The position numbers were made by a program, and so were the translations under genes. Shown here one piece after another: positions 41,247 through 52,164 of a DNA stretch of 64,000 nucleotides. The notes beneath the pieces are model-generated. The model saw only the letters and a program-made list of their open reading frames with translations, did not search any database and had not been told where the DNA came from. Numbering within the stretch: position 1 is the first letter of the stretch; each line of letters opens with the position of its first letter. Source of the DNA: Actinophytocola sp. (GTDB lineage: Bacteria > Actinomycetota > Actinomycetes > Mycobacteriales > Pseudonocardiaceae); the NCBI RefSeq assembly GCF_009379765.1, contig NZ_WHTD01000021.1, positions 1 through 64,000 on the forward strand, written 5' to 3'.

Positions 41247-41993
41247 TCACCCTCCGCCGCGCAACCGCTCCAACTGGGCGCGGTCGTGCTTGTCCAAGGC
41301 ACTGTCCGCCAGCGCGTCGAGCAGGTCGGGGCGGCGGTGGAACGTCCGCTCCAGCGCCTGGTCGCGGCGCCACCGGTCGATGGCGCCGTGGTTGCCGGAG
41401 CGCAGCACGTCGGGCACCGCGAGATCGCGCCAGACGTCCGGCCGGGTGTAGCTGGGCCCCTCGAGCAGGCCGTCGGAGAACGAGTCCTGCTCGGCCGACG
41501 CCGGGTTGCCGAGCACCCCGGGCAGCAGCCGCACGACCGCCTCGACCATCACCATGACCGCGACCTCGCCGCCGACCAGCACGTAGTCGCCGATGGAGAC
41601 CTCGTCGACCGGCATCCGGCGGGCCGCGTCGTCGAGCACCCGCTGGTCGATGCCCTCGTAGCGGCCGCAAGCGAACATCAGCCACTCCTCCCCCGCGTAC
41701 TCGCGGGCGAGGGCCTGGGTGAACGGCCGGCCGGCCGGCGTCGGCACGACCAGGCGGGGGCTGCCGGACGCGCACAGCTCGTCGATGGCCTCGCCCCAGA
41801 CCTGCGGCTTCATCACCATGCCGGGACCGCCGCCGTACGGGCTGTCGTCAACCGCCTTGTGCACGTCGTGGGTCCAGCGCCGCAGGTCGTGCACGTCGAC
41901 GCCGAGCAGGCCGCGCTCGACCGCCCGGCCCAGCAGCGCCGCACGCAGCGGGTCGAGGTACTCCGGGAAGATCGTGACGACGTCGATTCGCAT
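41247..41993 (-). CDS. trmD: tRNA (guanine-N1)-methyltransferase
   Basis: A 248-residue SPOUT methyltransferase making m1G37 in tRNA, which prevents +1 frameshifting. It has [13 protein letters not shown], the knot region [15 protein letters not shown] and [20 protein letters not shown], and [17 protein letters not shown] with the catalytic Asp. ATG 41993 starts two bases after a palindromic element that fills the whole gap to rimM. The element might therefore alter trmD expression. Confidence 0.96.
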   Translation of the reverse strand: MRIDVVTIFPEYLDPLRAALLGRAVERGLLGVDVHDLRRWTHDVHKAVDDSPYGGGPGMVMKPQVWGEAIDELCASGSPRLVVPTPAGRPFTQALAREYAGEEWLMFACGRYEGIDQRVLDDAARRMPVDEVSIGDYVLVGGEVAVMVMVEAVVRLLPGVLGNPASAEQDSFSDGLLEGPSYTRPDVWRDLAVPDVLRSGNHGAIDRWRRDQALERTFHRRPDLLDALADSALDKHDRAQLERLRGGG

Positions 41994-41994
41994 C

Positions 41995-42160
41995 TAGGGT
42001 CCCCCGCCGGAAGTCTGTTGCCTGAGTCGCCGAGTCCAGGTTTCTGCTGGCAAGGCGCCGGTTCGTCCTCGTACCGGGTTGTACTCGGGCGGACCGGCAA
42101 CGCCGCCAGCAGGAAGCCGGGCCGGCGAATCAAGTGACGAACTTCCGGCGGGGGACACTA
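41995..42160. repeat. MITE-like palindromic element, copy A (20-bp inverted ends, TA borders)
   Basis: The 166-bp stretch between rimM and trmD has ends TAGGGTCCCCCGCCGGAAGT (41995-42014) and, inverted at 42141-42160, TAGTGTCCCCCGCCGGAAGT, 19 of 20 matching. Both borders are TA, as left by Tc1/IS630-type transposons. The interior is also palindromic: TTTCTGCTGG near 42041 pairs with CCAGCAGGAA near 42107. There is no coding capacity. The right border supplies the TAG stop of rimM. A related copy lies at 53663-53778, and a single end at 45536-45550. Confidence 0.75.
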
Positions 42161-42691
42161 AAGAAGCCCTTCGGGCGGGTCGAGGACCACGCGGCCGCCC
42201 TTGACGTCGACCTCGGGCACGATCTCGCGGACGAACGGGACCAGCGCCTCGGTGCCGTCGGGAAGGACGAGCACCAGCAGCTCGCCGCCGGGGCTCCGGG
42301 CGATCTCGCGGACCGTGCCGACCTCGGTGCCGTCGGTCAGCACCGCGACCAGGCCTTCGAGCTCGTGGTCGTAGAACGCGTCGGGATCCTCGCTGGGCGG
42401 CATGTCCGCCGCGGACACGAGGAGCTGGGCGCCGCGCAGGGTCTCGGCGACGGTTCGATCCGGCACCTCGTCGAAGCGGACCAGCAGCCGAGTGGCGTGC
42501 GCCCGGACGGTGGACACCGTCAGCGTGCGGACGGTGCGGTCCCGGAGCCGCGCGTTGAGCACGGCCCCGGGCGCGAACCGTTCGTCCGGAGCGTCGGTGT
42601 GCACGTCGACGGCCAGCTCACCGGCGATGCCGTGGGCCTTGGCGATCCTGCCGACCAGGAGAAGCTCGCCGGTGATCGATGGCTCGCTCAC
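42158..42691 (-). CDS. rimM: 16S rRNA processing protein RimM
   Basis: A 177-residue 30S assembly factor. GTG 42691 overlaps the KH-protein stop (GTGA). The N-terminal domain has LLVGRIAKAHGIAGELAVDV, and the PRC-barrel C-terminal domain has DAFYDHELEGLVAVLTDGTE, GTVREIARSPGGELLVL and LVPFVREIVPEVD. The TAG stop and its flank are formed by the terminal repeat of the palindromic element at 41995-42160, so the final residues (DPPEGLL) may have been reset by that insertion. Confidence 0.95.
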   Translation of the reverse strand: MSEPSITGELLLVGRIAKAHGIAGELAVDVHTDAPDERFAPGAVLNARLRDRTVRTLTVSTVRAHATRLLVRFDEVPDRTVAETLRGAQLLVSAADMPPSEDPDAFYDHELEGLVAVLTDGTEVGTVREIARSPGGELLVLVLPDGTEALVPFVREIVPEVDVKGGRVVLDPPEGLL

Positions 42692-42927
42692 TGGTCTGTG
42701 TCGACGACGTCCACTCGGATGCCGCGACCACCGATGCCGGCCATGACGGTGCGCAGTGCGGTGGCGGTACGGCCACCGCGACCGATGACCTTGCCGAGGT
42801 CCTCCGGGTTGACGTGCAGCTCGAGCGTGCGGCCACGGCGCGTGGTCACCAGTTCGACGCGCACATCGTCCGGGTTGTCGACGATGCCACGCACCAGGTG
42901 TTCGAGACCGTCGGCGAGGAAGCTCAC
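42688..42927 (-). CDS. KH-domain RNA-binding protein (KhpA-like)
   Basis: A 79-residue single KH-domain protein lying between rpsP and rimM, as in most Gram-positive bacteria. The GxxG loop is [16 protein letters not shown]; the start [20 protein letters not shown] is typical. It overlaps rpsP by ATGA and rimM by GTGA. In other bacteria it forms an RNA-binding pair with KhpB. Confidence 0.94.
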   Translation of the reverse strand: MSFLADGLEHLVRGIVDNPDDVRVELVTTRRGRTLELHVNPEDLGKVIGRGGRTATALRTVMAGIGGRGIRVDVVDTDQ

Positions 42928-43397
42928 GACGCGTCCTTGGCACCCTCATCCGCGGCGGCGTCCTTGGGGGCGTCAGGAGCGGAGTCCTTCTTGGCCTCGG
43001 ACTTCTTGGCGCCACCCCGCTTCTTGGGGGTGGTGGCCTCGGTGGTGGGCTCCTCGCCCGCCGCCTTGAGAGCGGCGTCGAACAGCTCCTGCTTGCTCGG
43101 CTTGGGCTCGGCGTGCTTCAGCGTGCCCTCGGTGCCGGGCAGCCCCTTGAACTTCTGCCAGTCGCCGGTGATCTCCAGGATCCGCTGGACCGACTCGGTC
43201 GGCTTGGCGCCGACACCCAGCCAATACTGCGCGCGGTCGGAGTCGACCTGGATGAAGCTCGGCTCCTCCTTGGGGCGGTACTGGCCGATGGTCTCGATGG
43301 CCTTGCCGCTGCGGCGGGTGCGGGCATCCGAGACGACGACGCGGTAGTACGGCGCCCGGATCTTGCCGAGACGCTGCAGCTTGATCTTGACTGCCAC
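42924..43397 (-). CDS. rpsP: 30S ribosomal protein S16
   Basis: A 157-residue S16. The core (1-85) has [40 protein letters not shown] and [15 protein letters not shown] sequence ([20 protein letters not shown]). The C-terminal ~70 residues are a Lys/Ala/Asp-rich extension usual in actinobacteria. It is the first gene of rpsP-khpA-rimM-trmD. The 149-bp gap upstream holds its promoter and no gene. Confidence 0.96.
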   Translation of the reverse strand: MAVKIKLQRLGKIRAPYYRVVVSDARTRRSGKAIETIGQYRPKEEPSFIQVDSDRAQYWLGVGAKPTESVQRILEITGDWQKFKGLPGTEGTLKHAEPKPSKQELFDAALKAAGEEPTTEATTPKKRGGAKKSEAKKDSAPDAPKDAAADEGAKDAS

Positions 43398-43546
43398 TTG
43401 TTGTGGTGCTCCTGTCGATGTGGTTCCGGGCGTCGGCGAGCCGCGTGGGGTTGCGGTTCACTGATGCCCCAAGTTCGTTGGCGCCGAGACACGGTGAGAG
43501 GGTCCGGTCACGGCAGACAGCCGCACATTCTGCCAGACCTGTTTCC

Positions 43547-44305
43547 TCAGGCTGGCATGACCCCGAGCGCGACCAGCAGCACGGCGAGCGCGGGCAGGAA
43601 GTTGTTGACCTGGTGGGTCACGATGCTGGCGCCGAGCCGGCCGGTGAACAGCCGCGCGAGGCCGATCGGGATGCCGATGACGAGCAGCAGCGAGGTCCGC
43701 AGCGGCTCGAGGTGACTGACCGCGAAGATGACCGTGGTCAGGCCGAACACCGCCCACCGGCCCCACGCCAGGCGCTCCAGTGCGCCCCAGAGCAGGCCGC
43801 GGTAGATGACCTCCTCGCAGATCGGCCCGACCAGCCAGACGAACAGGAACATGGCGATCGCGGCGGAGATCGGCATCCGCTCGTTCTCCACCAGCTGGCT
43901 GACGGCGGAGGAGGCGTTCTCCTCACCGACGACGTTGGTCCAGACGACCGCCGCGACCGTGGTGCAGACCAGGCCGAGCGCGCCGAACTTGAACCCGGCC
44001 CGGACGTCCTCGCGGGTGAACGACCAGCGCAGGTCGACGGCCGGGCCGTTGCCGCGCAGCTTGGTGACCAGCAGCGCGACGACCGTGGCCAGGACGGTGG
44101 GGACGATCGTGCCGACCAGCGCGACGGTGGCCGAGTTGGTCGACTCGGGCGCCACCGTGCCGACGATCGCGCCGATGACGACGGCCGAGAGAACGAACAC
44201 GGCGAAGACGAAGAGGAAGGCGCCGAACCCCCACCGGTGCGTGCGGACCGGGGGGCCGGCGAGCTGTGACCCGGAGGTCTCGGTCGCTTCCCGTTCGGTC
44301 GTCAT
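43547..44305 (-). CDS. CPBP-family intramembrane metalloprotease
   Basis: A 252-residue membrane protein with about eight helices. It is related to CAAX proteases and bacteriocin self-immunity proteins. The zinc-site motifs are present: EE in GPICEEVIYRGLLWGALE, FAVSHLEPLRTS (His) and IVTHQVNNFLPALA (His, Asn). ATG 44305 is used; an upstream ATG at 44338 is less likely. It lies 52 bp from the amidohydrolase in the same direction. The substrate is unknown. Confidence 0.88.
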   Translation of the reverse strand: MTTEREATETSGSQLAGPPVRTHRWGFGAFLFVFAVFVLSAVVIGAIVGTVAPESTNSATVALVGTIVPTVLATVVALLVTKLRGNGPAVDLRWSFTREDVRAGFKFGALGLVCTTVAAVVWTNVVGEENASSAVSQLVENERMPISAAIAMFLFVWLVGPICEEVIYRGLLWGALERLAWGRWAVFGLTTVIFAVSHLEPLRTSLLLVIGIPIGLARLFTGRLGASIVTHQVNNFLPALAVLLVALGVMPA

Positions 44306-44357
44306 CCACCTGAGAGTAGTCCGTTCGCCCCTGACCAACCGGACAAGCGGGGCCGAC

Positions 44358-45419
44358 CTACCGGATCACGCGGCCGCGCAGGACCATCCGCCTCGGTGCG
44401 CGGAGCGCGTTCAGGTCGGCCCGGGGGTCGGTGTCGTAGGCGATGACGTCGGCCGCCGAGGACTCCTGGATGCCGGACCAGCCGAGCCAGCCGCGGGCGT
44501 CCCAGGAGGCGGCGCCGAGGGCCTGCTCGGTGGTCATGCCCGTCTCGTGCAGGGCGATCACCTCGTCGACGATGCGGCCGTGCGCGATACCGCCGCCCGC
44601 GTCGGTGCCGGCGTACACGGGGATGCCGGCCTCGATCGCGGCGCCGGCGGTCCGCCGGACGCGGGCGTAGAGCTCGAGCACCTGCCCGGCGTAGCGCGGG
44701 TACCTGCTGGCGCCGGCCGCGATGCCGGGGAACGTCTCGATGTTGATCAGCGTGGGGACGAGTGCGGTGCCGTGCTCGACCATCGCGGCGATCGTGTCGT
44801 CGGTGAGGCCGGTGCCGTGCTCGATGCAGTCGATGCCGGCCCCGATCAGGCCGGGCAGCGCGGCCGCGCCGAAGACGTGCGCGGTGACCCGGGCGCCGGC
44901 CTCGTGGGCGACGTCGATGGCTTCCTTCAGGACGTCGTCCGGCCAGAGCGGGGCGAGCTCGCCGAGGTCGCGGTCGATGTAGTCGCCGACGAGCTTGACC
45001 CAGCCGTCGCCCGCGGCGGCCTGCGCGGCGACGGCCGTGGGGAGGTCGGTCGGGTCGATCTCCTCGGCGAGGTCGCGGATGTAGCGCTTGGGGCGGGCGA
45101 TGTGCTTGCCGGCTCGGACGATGCGCGGGAGCTCGAGGCGTTCCTGGAGCGGGCTGGTGTCGAGCGGGGCGCCGCAGTCGCGGAGGAGGAGGGTGCCGGC
45201 GTCGCGGTCGGTGACGGCTTGCTCGGCGGCGCCGTCGAGGTCCTCGGCGGCGAGGCCGACGTGGCAGTGCGCGTCGACGAGGCCGGGGAGGAGGAAGCCA
45301 CCGTCCACAATGGTCTCGGCACCGGGGACGGGCCGGGTCCTGATCCGCCCGTTCACGATCCAGAGGTCGCGCTCCTCGCCTTCGGGAAGCACGACACCGC
45401 GCATGTGCAACGCCGTCAT
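44358..45419 (-). CDS. Amidohydrolase family protein (imidazolonepropionase/prolidase-like)
   Basis: A 353-residue TIM-barrel metal hydrolase. Metal-site residues are visible: HxH in LVDAHCHVGLAAED, Lys in GWVKLVGDYID, His in RVTAHVFGAAALPG, His in DCIEHGTGLTDD and Asp in VYAGTDAGGGIAHG. The order and spacing fit the imidazolonepropionase-like/prolidase group acting on cyclic amides or dipeptides; the true substrate cannot be assigned. It is transcribed in the same direction as ffh, 128 bp downstream of it. Confidence 0.87.
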   Translation of the reverse strand: MTALHMRGVVLPEGEERDLWIVNGRIRTRPVPGAETIVDGGFLLPGLVDAHCHVGLAAEDLDGAAEQAVTDRDAGTLLLRDCGAPLDTSPLQERLELPRIVRAGKHIARPKRYIRDLAEEIDPTDLPTAVAAQAAAGDGWVKLVGDYIDRDLGELAPLWPDDVLKEAIDVAHEAGARVTAHVFGAAALPGLIGAGIDCIEHGTGLTDDTIAAMVEHGTALVPTLINIETFPGIAAGASRYPRYAGQVLELYARVRRTAGAAIEAGIPVYAGTDAGGGIAHGRIVDEVIALHETGMTTEQALGAASWDARGWLGWSGIQESSAADVIAYDTDPRADLNALRAPRRMVLRGRVIR

Positions 45420-45472
45420 GAGGCCCGATTGTGCCTCACCGGACCCGGACGATCATGCCCGGCGGTCGCGAC

Positions 45473-45525
45473 GCCCTGAACGACGCGCTCGGGGCACTGA
45501 GCGTCCTGAGCGACGCGTTCAGGGC
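45473..45525. terminator. Inverted repeat between ffh and the amidohydrolase gene
   Basis: GCCCTGAACG (45473-45482) and CGTTCAGGGC (45516-45525) form a 10-bp perfect stem with a long GC-rich loop containing further CTGAGCG-like units. It lies 22 bp downstream of the ffh stop in the direction of ffh transcription and could terminate it. The CTGAACGACGCG unit also looks like a dispersed repeat. Confidence 0.5.
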
Positions 45526-45547
45526 ATGGGGCACCCGGCGGGGGACA

Positions 45548-47104
45548 CTAGTTCTCCTTGCCCTTGTCCTTCGGGAGCTTGAACTTCTTCGGGTCGAAGC
45601 CTGGGGGGAACTGGCCCAGGCCGGACAGGCCCGGGGGCAGCTCGTTCAGGCCCGGGGGCATCTTCGACAGGTCGGGCATGCCGCCCGGCATCATGCCGGG
45701 GAGGCCGCCGCGCACCTTGGGCGGCGTGGGGCCGCGGCCCTTGCCCTTCTTGCCCTTCTTGCCCTTGCGCGTCTTGCTGACCCGGTTCGAGCCCGGCAGG
45801 CCGAAGCGGCCGGCCATCTGCTGCATCATCTTGCGGGCCTCATAGAACCGGTTGACCAGCTCGTTGACCTCGCGGATCGCGACGCCCGACCCGCGGGCGA
45901 TGCGCTGGCGGCGCGAGGCGTTGATGATCTTGGGGTCGTGGCGTTCGGCGGGGGTCATGCCGCGGATGATCGCCTGCAGGCGGTCCAGGTGCTTGTCGTC
46001 GACCTGGGCGAGCTGGTCCTTCATCTGGCCGGCGCCTGGGAGCATGCCGAGCAGGTTGGCGATCGGGCCCATCTTGCGGACCGCCAGCATCTGCTCGAGG
46101 AAGTCCTCCAGCGTCAGCTCGCCGGTGCCGATCTTGGCCGCGGCGGCCTCTGCCTGGTCCTGGTCGAAGACCTGCTCGGCCTGCTCGATGAGGGTGAGCA
46201 CGTCGCCCATACCGAGGATGCGCGACGCCATCCGGTCCGGGTGGAAGGTGTCGAAGTCCTCGAGCTTCTCGCCGTTGGACGCGAACATGATCGGCTGGCC
46301 GGTGACCTCGCGGACCGACAGCGCGGCACCACCGCGGGCGTCGCCGTCGAGCTTGGTCAGCACCACCCCGGTGAAGCCGACGCCGTCGCGGAAGGCCTCG
46401 GCGGTCGTGACCGCGTCCTGGCCGATCATCGCGTCGACGACGAACAGGACCTCGTCGGGCTGGACGGCCTCGCGAATGTCCGCGGCCTGGCGCATCATCA
46501 CCTCGTCGACACCCAGCCGGCCCGCGGTGTCGACGATGACGACGTCGTGCTGCGCGCGCTTGGCCTCGTCGATCGAGCGGCGGGCCACGTCCACCGGGTC
46601 GCCGACGCCGTTGCCCGGCTCGGGCGCGAACGTGGGCACGCCGGCCCGCTCGCCGACCACCTGCAGCTGGGTCACCGCGTTCGGCCGCTGGAGGTCACAC
46701 GCCACCAGCAGCGGGGTGTGGCCCTGCCCGCCCAGGTGCCTGGCGAGCTTGCCGGCCAGGGTCGTCTTACCGGAACCCTGCAGACCCGCGAGCATGATCA
46801 CGGTCGGCGGCGTCTTCGCGAGGGTGAGTCTCCTCGTCTCGCCGCCGAGGATCGCGACGAGCTCCTCGTTGACGATCTTGACGACCTGCTGCGCCGGGTT
46901 CAGCGCACCGGAGACCTCCGCACCCTTGGCGCGCTCCTTGACGTTCGCGATGAACGTGCGCACCACGGGCAGCGCGACATCCGCCTCCAGCAGCGCGATC
47001 CTGATCTCGCGCGCGGTGGCGTCGATGTCGGCGTCGGACAGCCGGCCCCGGCCGCGCAGGTTCTGCAGGACCGAGGTGAGCCGATCGGAGAGAGTGTCAA
47101 ACAC
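45548..47104 (-). CDS. ffh: Signal recognition particle protein Ffh
   Basis: A 518-residue SRP54 GTPase that binds signal sequences and 4.5S RNA and works with FtsY (encoded at 59705). GTG 47104 gives the conserved start MFDTLSDRLTSVLQNLRGRG. The G domain has GLQGSGKTTLAGKLARHL, DTAGRL and VLTKLDGDARGGAALS. The M domain has MGPIANLLGMLPG and RIARGSGVAIREVNELVNRF. The C-terminus is a long Gly/Pro/Met/Lys-rich tail (RKGKKGKKGKGRGPTPP onward). The stop TAG and the next bases match one end of the MITE-like element (45536-45550). Confidence 0.97.
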   Translation of the reverse strand: MFDTLSDRLTSVLQNLRGRGRLSDADIDATAREIRIALLEADVALPVVRTFIANVKERAKGAEVSGALNPAQQVVKIVNEELVAILGGETRRLTLAKTPPTVIMLAGLQGSGKTTLAGKLARHLGGQGHTPLLVACDLQRPNAVTQLQVVGERAGVPTFAPEPGNGVGDPVDVARRSIDEAKRAQHDVVIVDTAGRLGVDEVMMRQAADIREAVQPDEVLFVVDAMIGQDAVTTAEAFRDGVGFTGVVLTKLDGDARGGAALSVREVTGQPIMFASNGEKLEDFDTFHPDRMASRILGMGDVLTLIEQAEQVFDQDQAEAAAAKIGTGELTLEDFLEQMLAVRKMGPIANLLGMLPGAGQMKDQLAQVDDKHLDRLQAIIRGMTPAERHDPKIINASRRQRIARGSGVAIREVNELVNRFYEARKMMQQMAGRFGLPGSNRVSKTRKGKKGKKGKGRGPTPPKVRGGLPGMMPGGMPDLSKMPPGLNELPPGLSGLGQFPPGFDPKKFKLPKDKGKEN

Positions 47105-47208
47105 GACATCGAGAGTAGTCGTTCCCGCTCGGGCGCAGTGCCGGACGGGTGCCGGAACGGGTGCCGGACGGCGGGATGAGCTCGACCCCTCGACGATCTC
47201 ACCCCGCG

Positions 47209-47235
47209 CCCGCACACACCTCCCTGGTGTGCGGG
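47209..47235 (-). terminator. Hairpin downstream of glnD
   Basis: CCCGCACAC (47209-47217) and GTGTGCGGG (47227-47235) form a 9-bp stem with a 9-nt loop, 70 bp after the glnD stop. It separates the nitrogen operon from ffh. The rest of 47105-47304 holds the ffh promoter region and no gene. Confidence 0.65.
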
Positions 47236-47304
47236 ACCAAGCATCGCGGCCATGAGACGGTGCCGGGAGCGTGATCACCCCCGGTTCGCGCTGGGGGAAA
47301 CTAC

Positions 47305-49727
47305 TCAACAGGCGCCGAGCACGGCCTTCTCGATCTCCCGCCGCCAGTCGGGGCTGCCGTGCGTGGGTGAGGTCGAGGCGAGGCTGAACGACGCTATCGC
47401 GGTCCCGCCGACCTGCATGGCCCGCGCCCACAGCACGTCCGCGCCGCACCTCTCCAGTGCGGCGGCCACGTCGTGCAGCAGGCCCAGCCGGTCGGCCGCA
47501 CGCAGCTCCAGCACCACGTCGGCCGACTCCGCGCCGCCGTCGGCCTCGTCGTCGAACCACAGCACCCGCGCCAGCGGCGGGTCGTCCGGCACGTCCGCGT
47601 AGTCGCGTTCCTTCGCCGCCAGCTTCTCCGCGAGCGGCAGCGACCCCGACAGCACGCGGGTGAACTGCTCGCGCAGCAACGCCTCGTCCGGCAGCGACCC
47701 GAACCGCGGGGACACATGGAACGTGTCGACCGCGACGCCGACGTGTGCGCGCAGCTCGGCGGCGTGGACCTTCAGCGAGTGCAGCGCGAGCACGCCGGCG
47801 GCCTGGGACAGCAGGCCCGGGTGGTCGGGCGCGACCAGGGTGATCGTCGCGACCGGTCCGGTGTCGACGATGACGTCCGGCTTTCCCGACGCCGCAACGG
47901 ACTCGGCGAGCGCGCGCTGGGCGTCGTCGAGCGGTTTGGGGCCCTCCGGCCGCTCGCCGGCCATCGCCTGCCGGCAGCGCGCGACGAGGTCGGCGACGAG
48001 CGCGGCCTTCCAGTCCGACCACACGCCGGGTCCGGTCGCGAGCGAGTCGGCCTCGGCGAGCCCGTGCAGCAGCTCCAGCAGCACCGGGTCGCCGTCGAGC
48101 GTGTCGACCACCCGGCGCACGGTGGCCTCGTCGGAGATGTTGCGGCGGGTCGCGGTGTGCGGCAGCAGCAGATGGTGGCGCACCATCGCGGACAGCGTCG
48201 CCACGTCCTTGTCCGGCAGCCCCAGCCGCTCGCCGACCTGGGTGGCGAGCGCGGCGCCGACGATCGAGTGGTCGGTCCCCCTCCCCTTGCCGATGTCGTG
48301 CAGCACGGTGCCGATCAGCAGCAGGTCCGGCCGGGACACGGTGGTCACCAGGCGCGCCGCGTAGGCGGTCGCCTGCACCAGGTGCCGGTCGACGGTCCAC
48401 ACATGCGCGGCGTCGCGCGGCGGCAGGTCGCGCACCGCGCCCCACTCCGGGAAGAGCCGCGCCCACAGGCCGGTCCGGTCGAGCGCCTCGACCACGTCGA
48501 TGAGGCCCTCACCGGCGCCGAGCAGCGATACGAGCTCCTGGCGGACCTCGGCGGGCCACGGAGCGCGCGGCTCCGGTGCGGACTCGCCGAGCCGGATGAG
48601 CGCGCCCGGCGCGATCGCCCGGCCGGTCCGCGCGGCCGCGGCGGCCACCCGCAGCAACAGCCCGGGGTCCTTGCTCGGGTCGACGTCGCGCGCGAGCGTC
48701 ACCTCGTCGCCGTGCAGCACCACGCCCTCGGCCAGCGGCCGGCGCGTGGGGGTGCGGCGCAGCACGCCGAGCACCTTGCGCGGGCCCGGCTGCCCGGTCC
48801 GCAGCGCCACGTCCAGCGCGTAGGCCACCGCACGCCCGGCCCCGGACAACGCCCTGGCCAGCGCGAACCTGTCGCCGATGCCCAGCACGGCGGCGATCTC
48901 GTCGCCGTCCTGGGGCATCAGGACGTCCCGCGGGCGGCCGGCGATGCGACGGAGCTCGGTGCGCGAGTCGAGCAGGAGCTTGCGGGCCTGGGAGACCTCG
49001 CCGGAAGGCCGGTCGACCAGCTGGGCCAGCGCGAGCGCATCGAGCATCGCGAGGTCCCGCAGGCCGCCACGGCCGTGCTTGAGGTCGGGCTCCACCCAGT
49101 GCGCGACCTCGCCGCTGCGCTGCCAGCGTCGCCGCGCGGAGCTCACCATCTCGTCGAAGCGCTTGCGCACACCGGTCCGCCACGCGTCGCGCGCCCCGCC
49201 GGCGAGCTGCTTGGTGAGTGCCTGGTCGCCCGCGACGTGCCGGGCGTCGAGCAGGCCGAGCGCGGTGCGCAGGTCGCGGCCGGCGACGTCGAGCGCCTCG
49301 TCGACCGTGCGGACCGAGTGGTCGAGCCCGACGCCGGAGTTCCACAGCGGGTACCAGAGCTGCTCGGCCGCGGTGTCGACGTCCCTGCCGATCCCCTTGT
49401 GGCCCGCGTGCACCAGCACGAGGTCGAGGTCGGAGTACGGGACCAGCTCGCGCCGGCCGAGCCCGCCGACGGCGACCAGCGCGATGCCCTCGCTGTCCGA
49501 GCGGACGCCGGCCTGCGCGGCGTGCACGGTCAGCCAGAACTCGTGGAGGTCGGTGAGCGCCTCACGCAACGCCTCGGGCGCGAGCCGCCCGGCCTGGTGC
49601 ACGCCACCGCGATCGCCGAGCAGGCGATCGCGGGCGAGCACGAGGTCCGCGGCGGTAGGGGCGGCCGGCACCGGCCTTTCGGCTGGCCGACTGTCGTTGC
49701 CGGCCGCCCCGTCCCCCTGAGCTCCCA

Positions 49728-49728
<1 letters not shown>
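47305..49728 (-). CDS. glnD: PII uridylyl/adenylyltransferase GlnD
   Basis: An 807-residue bifunctional sensor that modifies and demodifies the PII protein in response to nitrogen. The nucleotidyltransferase motif GGLGRRELVPYSDLDLV lies near residues 88-104. The HD domain has VLHDIGKGRGTDHS. Two ACT domains for glutamine sensing end the protein (TLVAPDHPGLLSQAAGVLAL and ELRAADRLGLLHDVAAAL). In actinobacteria the enzyme adenylylates GlnK. Its ATG overlaps the glnB stop (TGATG), so amtB-glnB-glnD is one transcript. The length is normal for the actinobacterial type. Confidence 0.96.
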
Positions 49729-51364
<1,636 letters not shown>

Positions 51365-51469
51365 GCTTACTCCTCCTCTTGCCTGCAACCTTGCGGAGGA
51401 GCATCGGGAAACGCTGTTTCGCAGGATCGCGCCGCACGTTTCGCCCCGGTGAACTGTGCGAGCGTTCGT

Positions 51470-51485
51470 GTTACGAGCACGTTTC
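51470..51485. promoter_or_regulatory. Possible GlnR half-site pair
   Basis: On the minus strand GAAAC-GTGCTC-GTAAC fits part of the actinobacterial GlnR consensus (GTnAC and GaAAC half-sites spaced by 6 bp). It lies in the divergent gap upstream of amtB; further GAAAC half-sites occur near 51408 and 51437. A candidate -10 (TACCCT, 51501-51506) for the divergent gene is next to it. Confidence 0.4.
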
Positions 51486-51530
51486 CCCACCGGACATCGC
51501 TACCCTCGGGTCATCGCCGAACTGATCCCC

Positions 51531-52157
51531 GTGCCCGCCGCGTCGGTCACCGACCCGTCGTGGCTGGCCGACCAGCTGGCCGCCGCCGCGCGCCGCTACC
51601 GGATGTCCCGGGACGCCTCCGTCGGGGTGTTGTGGTGGTACTCGGCCAGCTCGGTGCTGCTCGGCCCGCCGGTCTCCTCGCTCGTCTCGTCGCGCGTCTC
51701 GCCGGCCGTGCGCGGGGGGTCGGTGGCCGATCCCGCGCTGGCGTCGATGACGCTGTTCCTGCATCCGGACGGGCGGGTGCTCGACGCGCGGTCGTCGGGC
51801 GTCGTTCCAGCCTCCATGCTGGGGAAAGGGCTGGCCGCGGCGCTGTCGTCGGCGGTGGCCGCGGTGGCCGCCGCGAGCGGCGCGCCCGAGCCCGCGCTGT
51901 GGGCGATCGCCACCGACTCGTTGGCGAACCAGGTGCTGTGGGCCGGCGGCACGCCGCCGGTGGCGGTGTCGCTGGCCGCGTCCGTGGGTGGCGCGCTACC
52001 GGTGCCGCGGTACGTGTCGGTGGGCGGCCGCCACGCGGTGCGGCGGGCGTCGTGCTGTCTCATCTACCAGGCGCCCGGGGAGCAGAAGTGCGTGAGCTGC
52101 CCCCGCCAGCACCCGGACGATCGGTACCGACGGTTGCGGGCGGCACTTGGCGGCTAG
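51531..52157 (+). CDS. (2Fe-2S)-binding protein, FhuF-like C-terminus
   Basis: A protein of about 208 residues. GTG 51531 is preferred because a -10 element (TACCCT at 51501) lies upstream of it; the open frame extends to GTG 51456. The C-terminus RRASCCLIYQAPGEQKCVSC gives the pattern CC-x10-C-x2-C of the FhuF family [2Fe-2S] proteins. The body has the usual VGVLWWYSASSVLLGPPV. FhuF proteins reduce ferric siderophores inside the cell; this is the likely role by family. It stands alone, divergent from amtB and convergent with the lipid kinase. Confidence 0.78.
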   Translation: MPAASVTDPSWLADQLAAAARRYRMSRDASVGVLWWYSASSVLLGPPVSSLVSSRVSPAVRGGSVADPALASMTLFLHPDGRVLDARSSGVVPASMLGKGLAAALSSAVAAVAAASGAPEPALWAIATDSLANQVLWAGGTPPVAVSLAASVGGALPVPRYVSVGGRHAVRRASCCLIYQAPGEQKCVSCPRQHPDDRYRRLRAALGG

Positions 52158-52164
52158 GCGCCGG

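Noticed and set aside
47105..47304. A 4.5S/SRP RNA or other ncRNA gene in the ffh-glnD gap
   Set aside because: Only a simple hairpin and promoter-like sequence are visible; the GGAA tetraloop stem expected for SRP RNA was not found.
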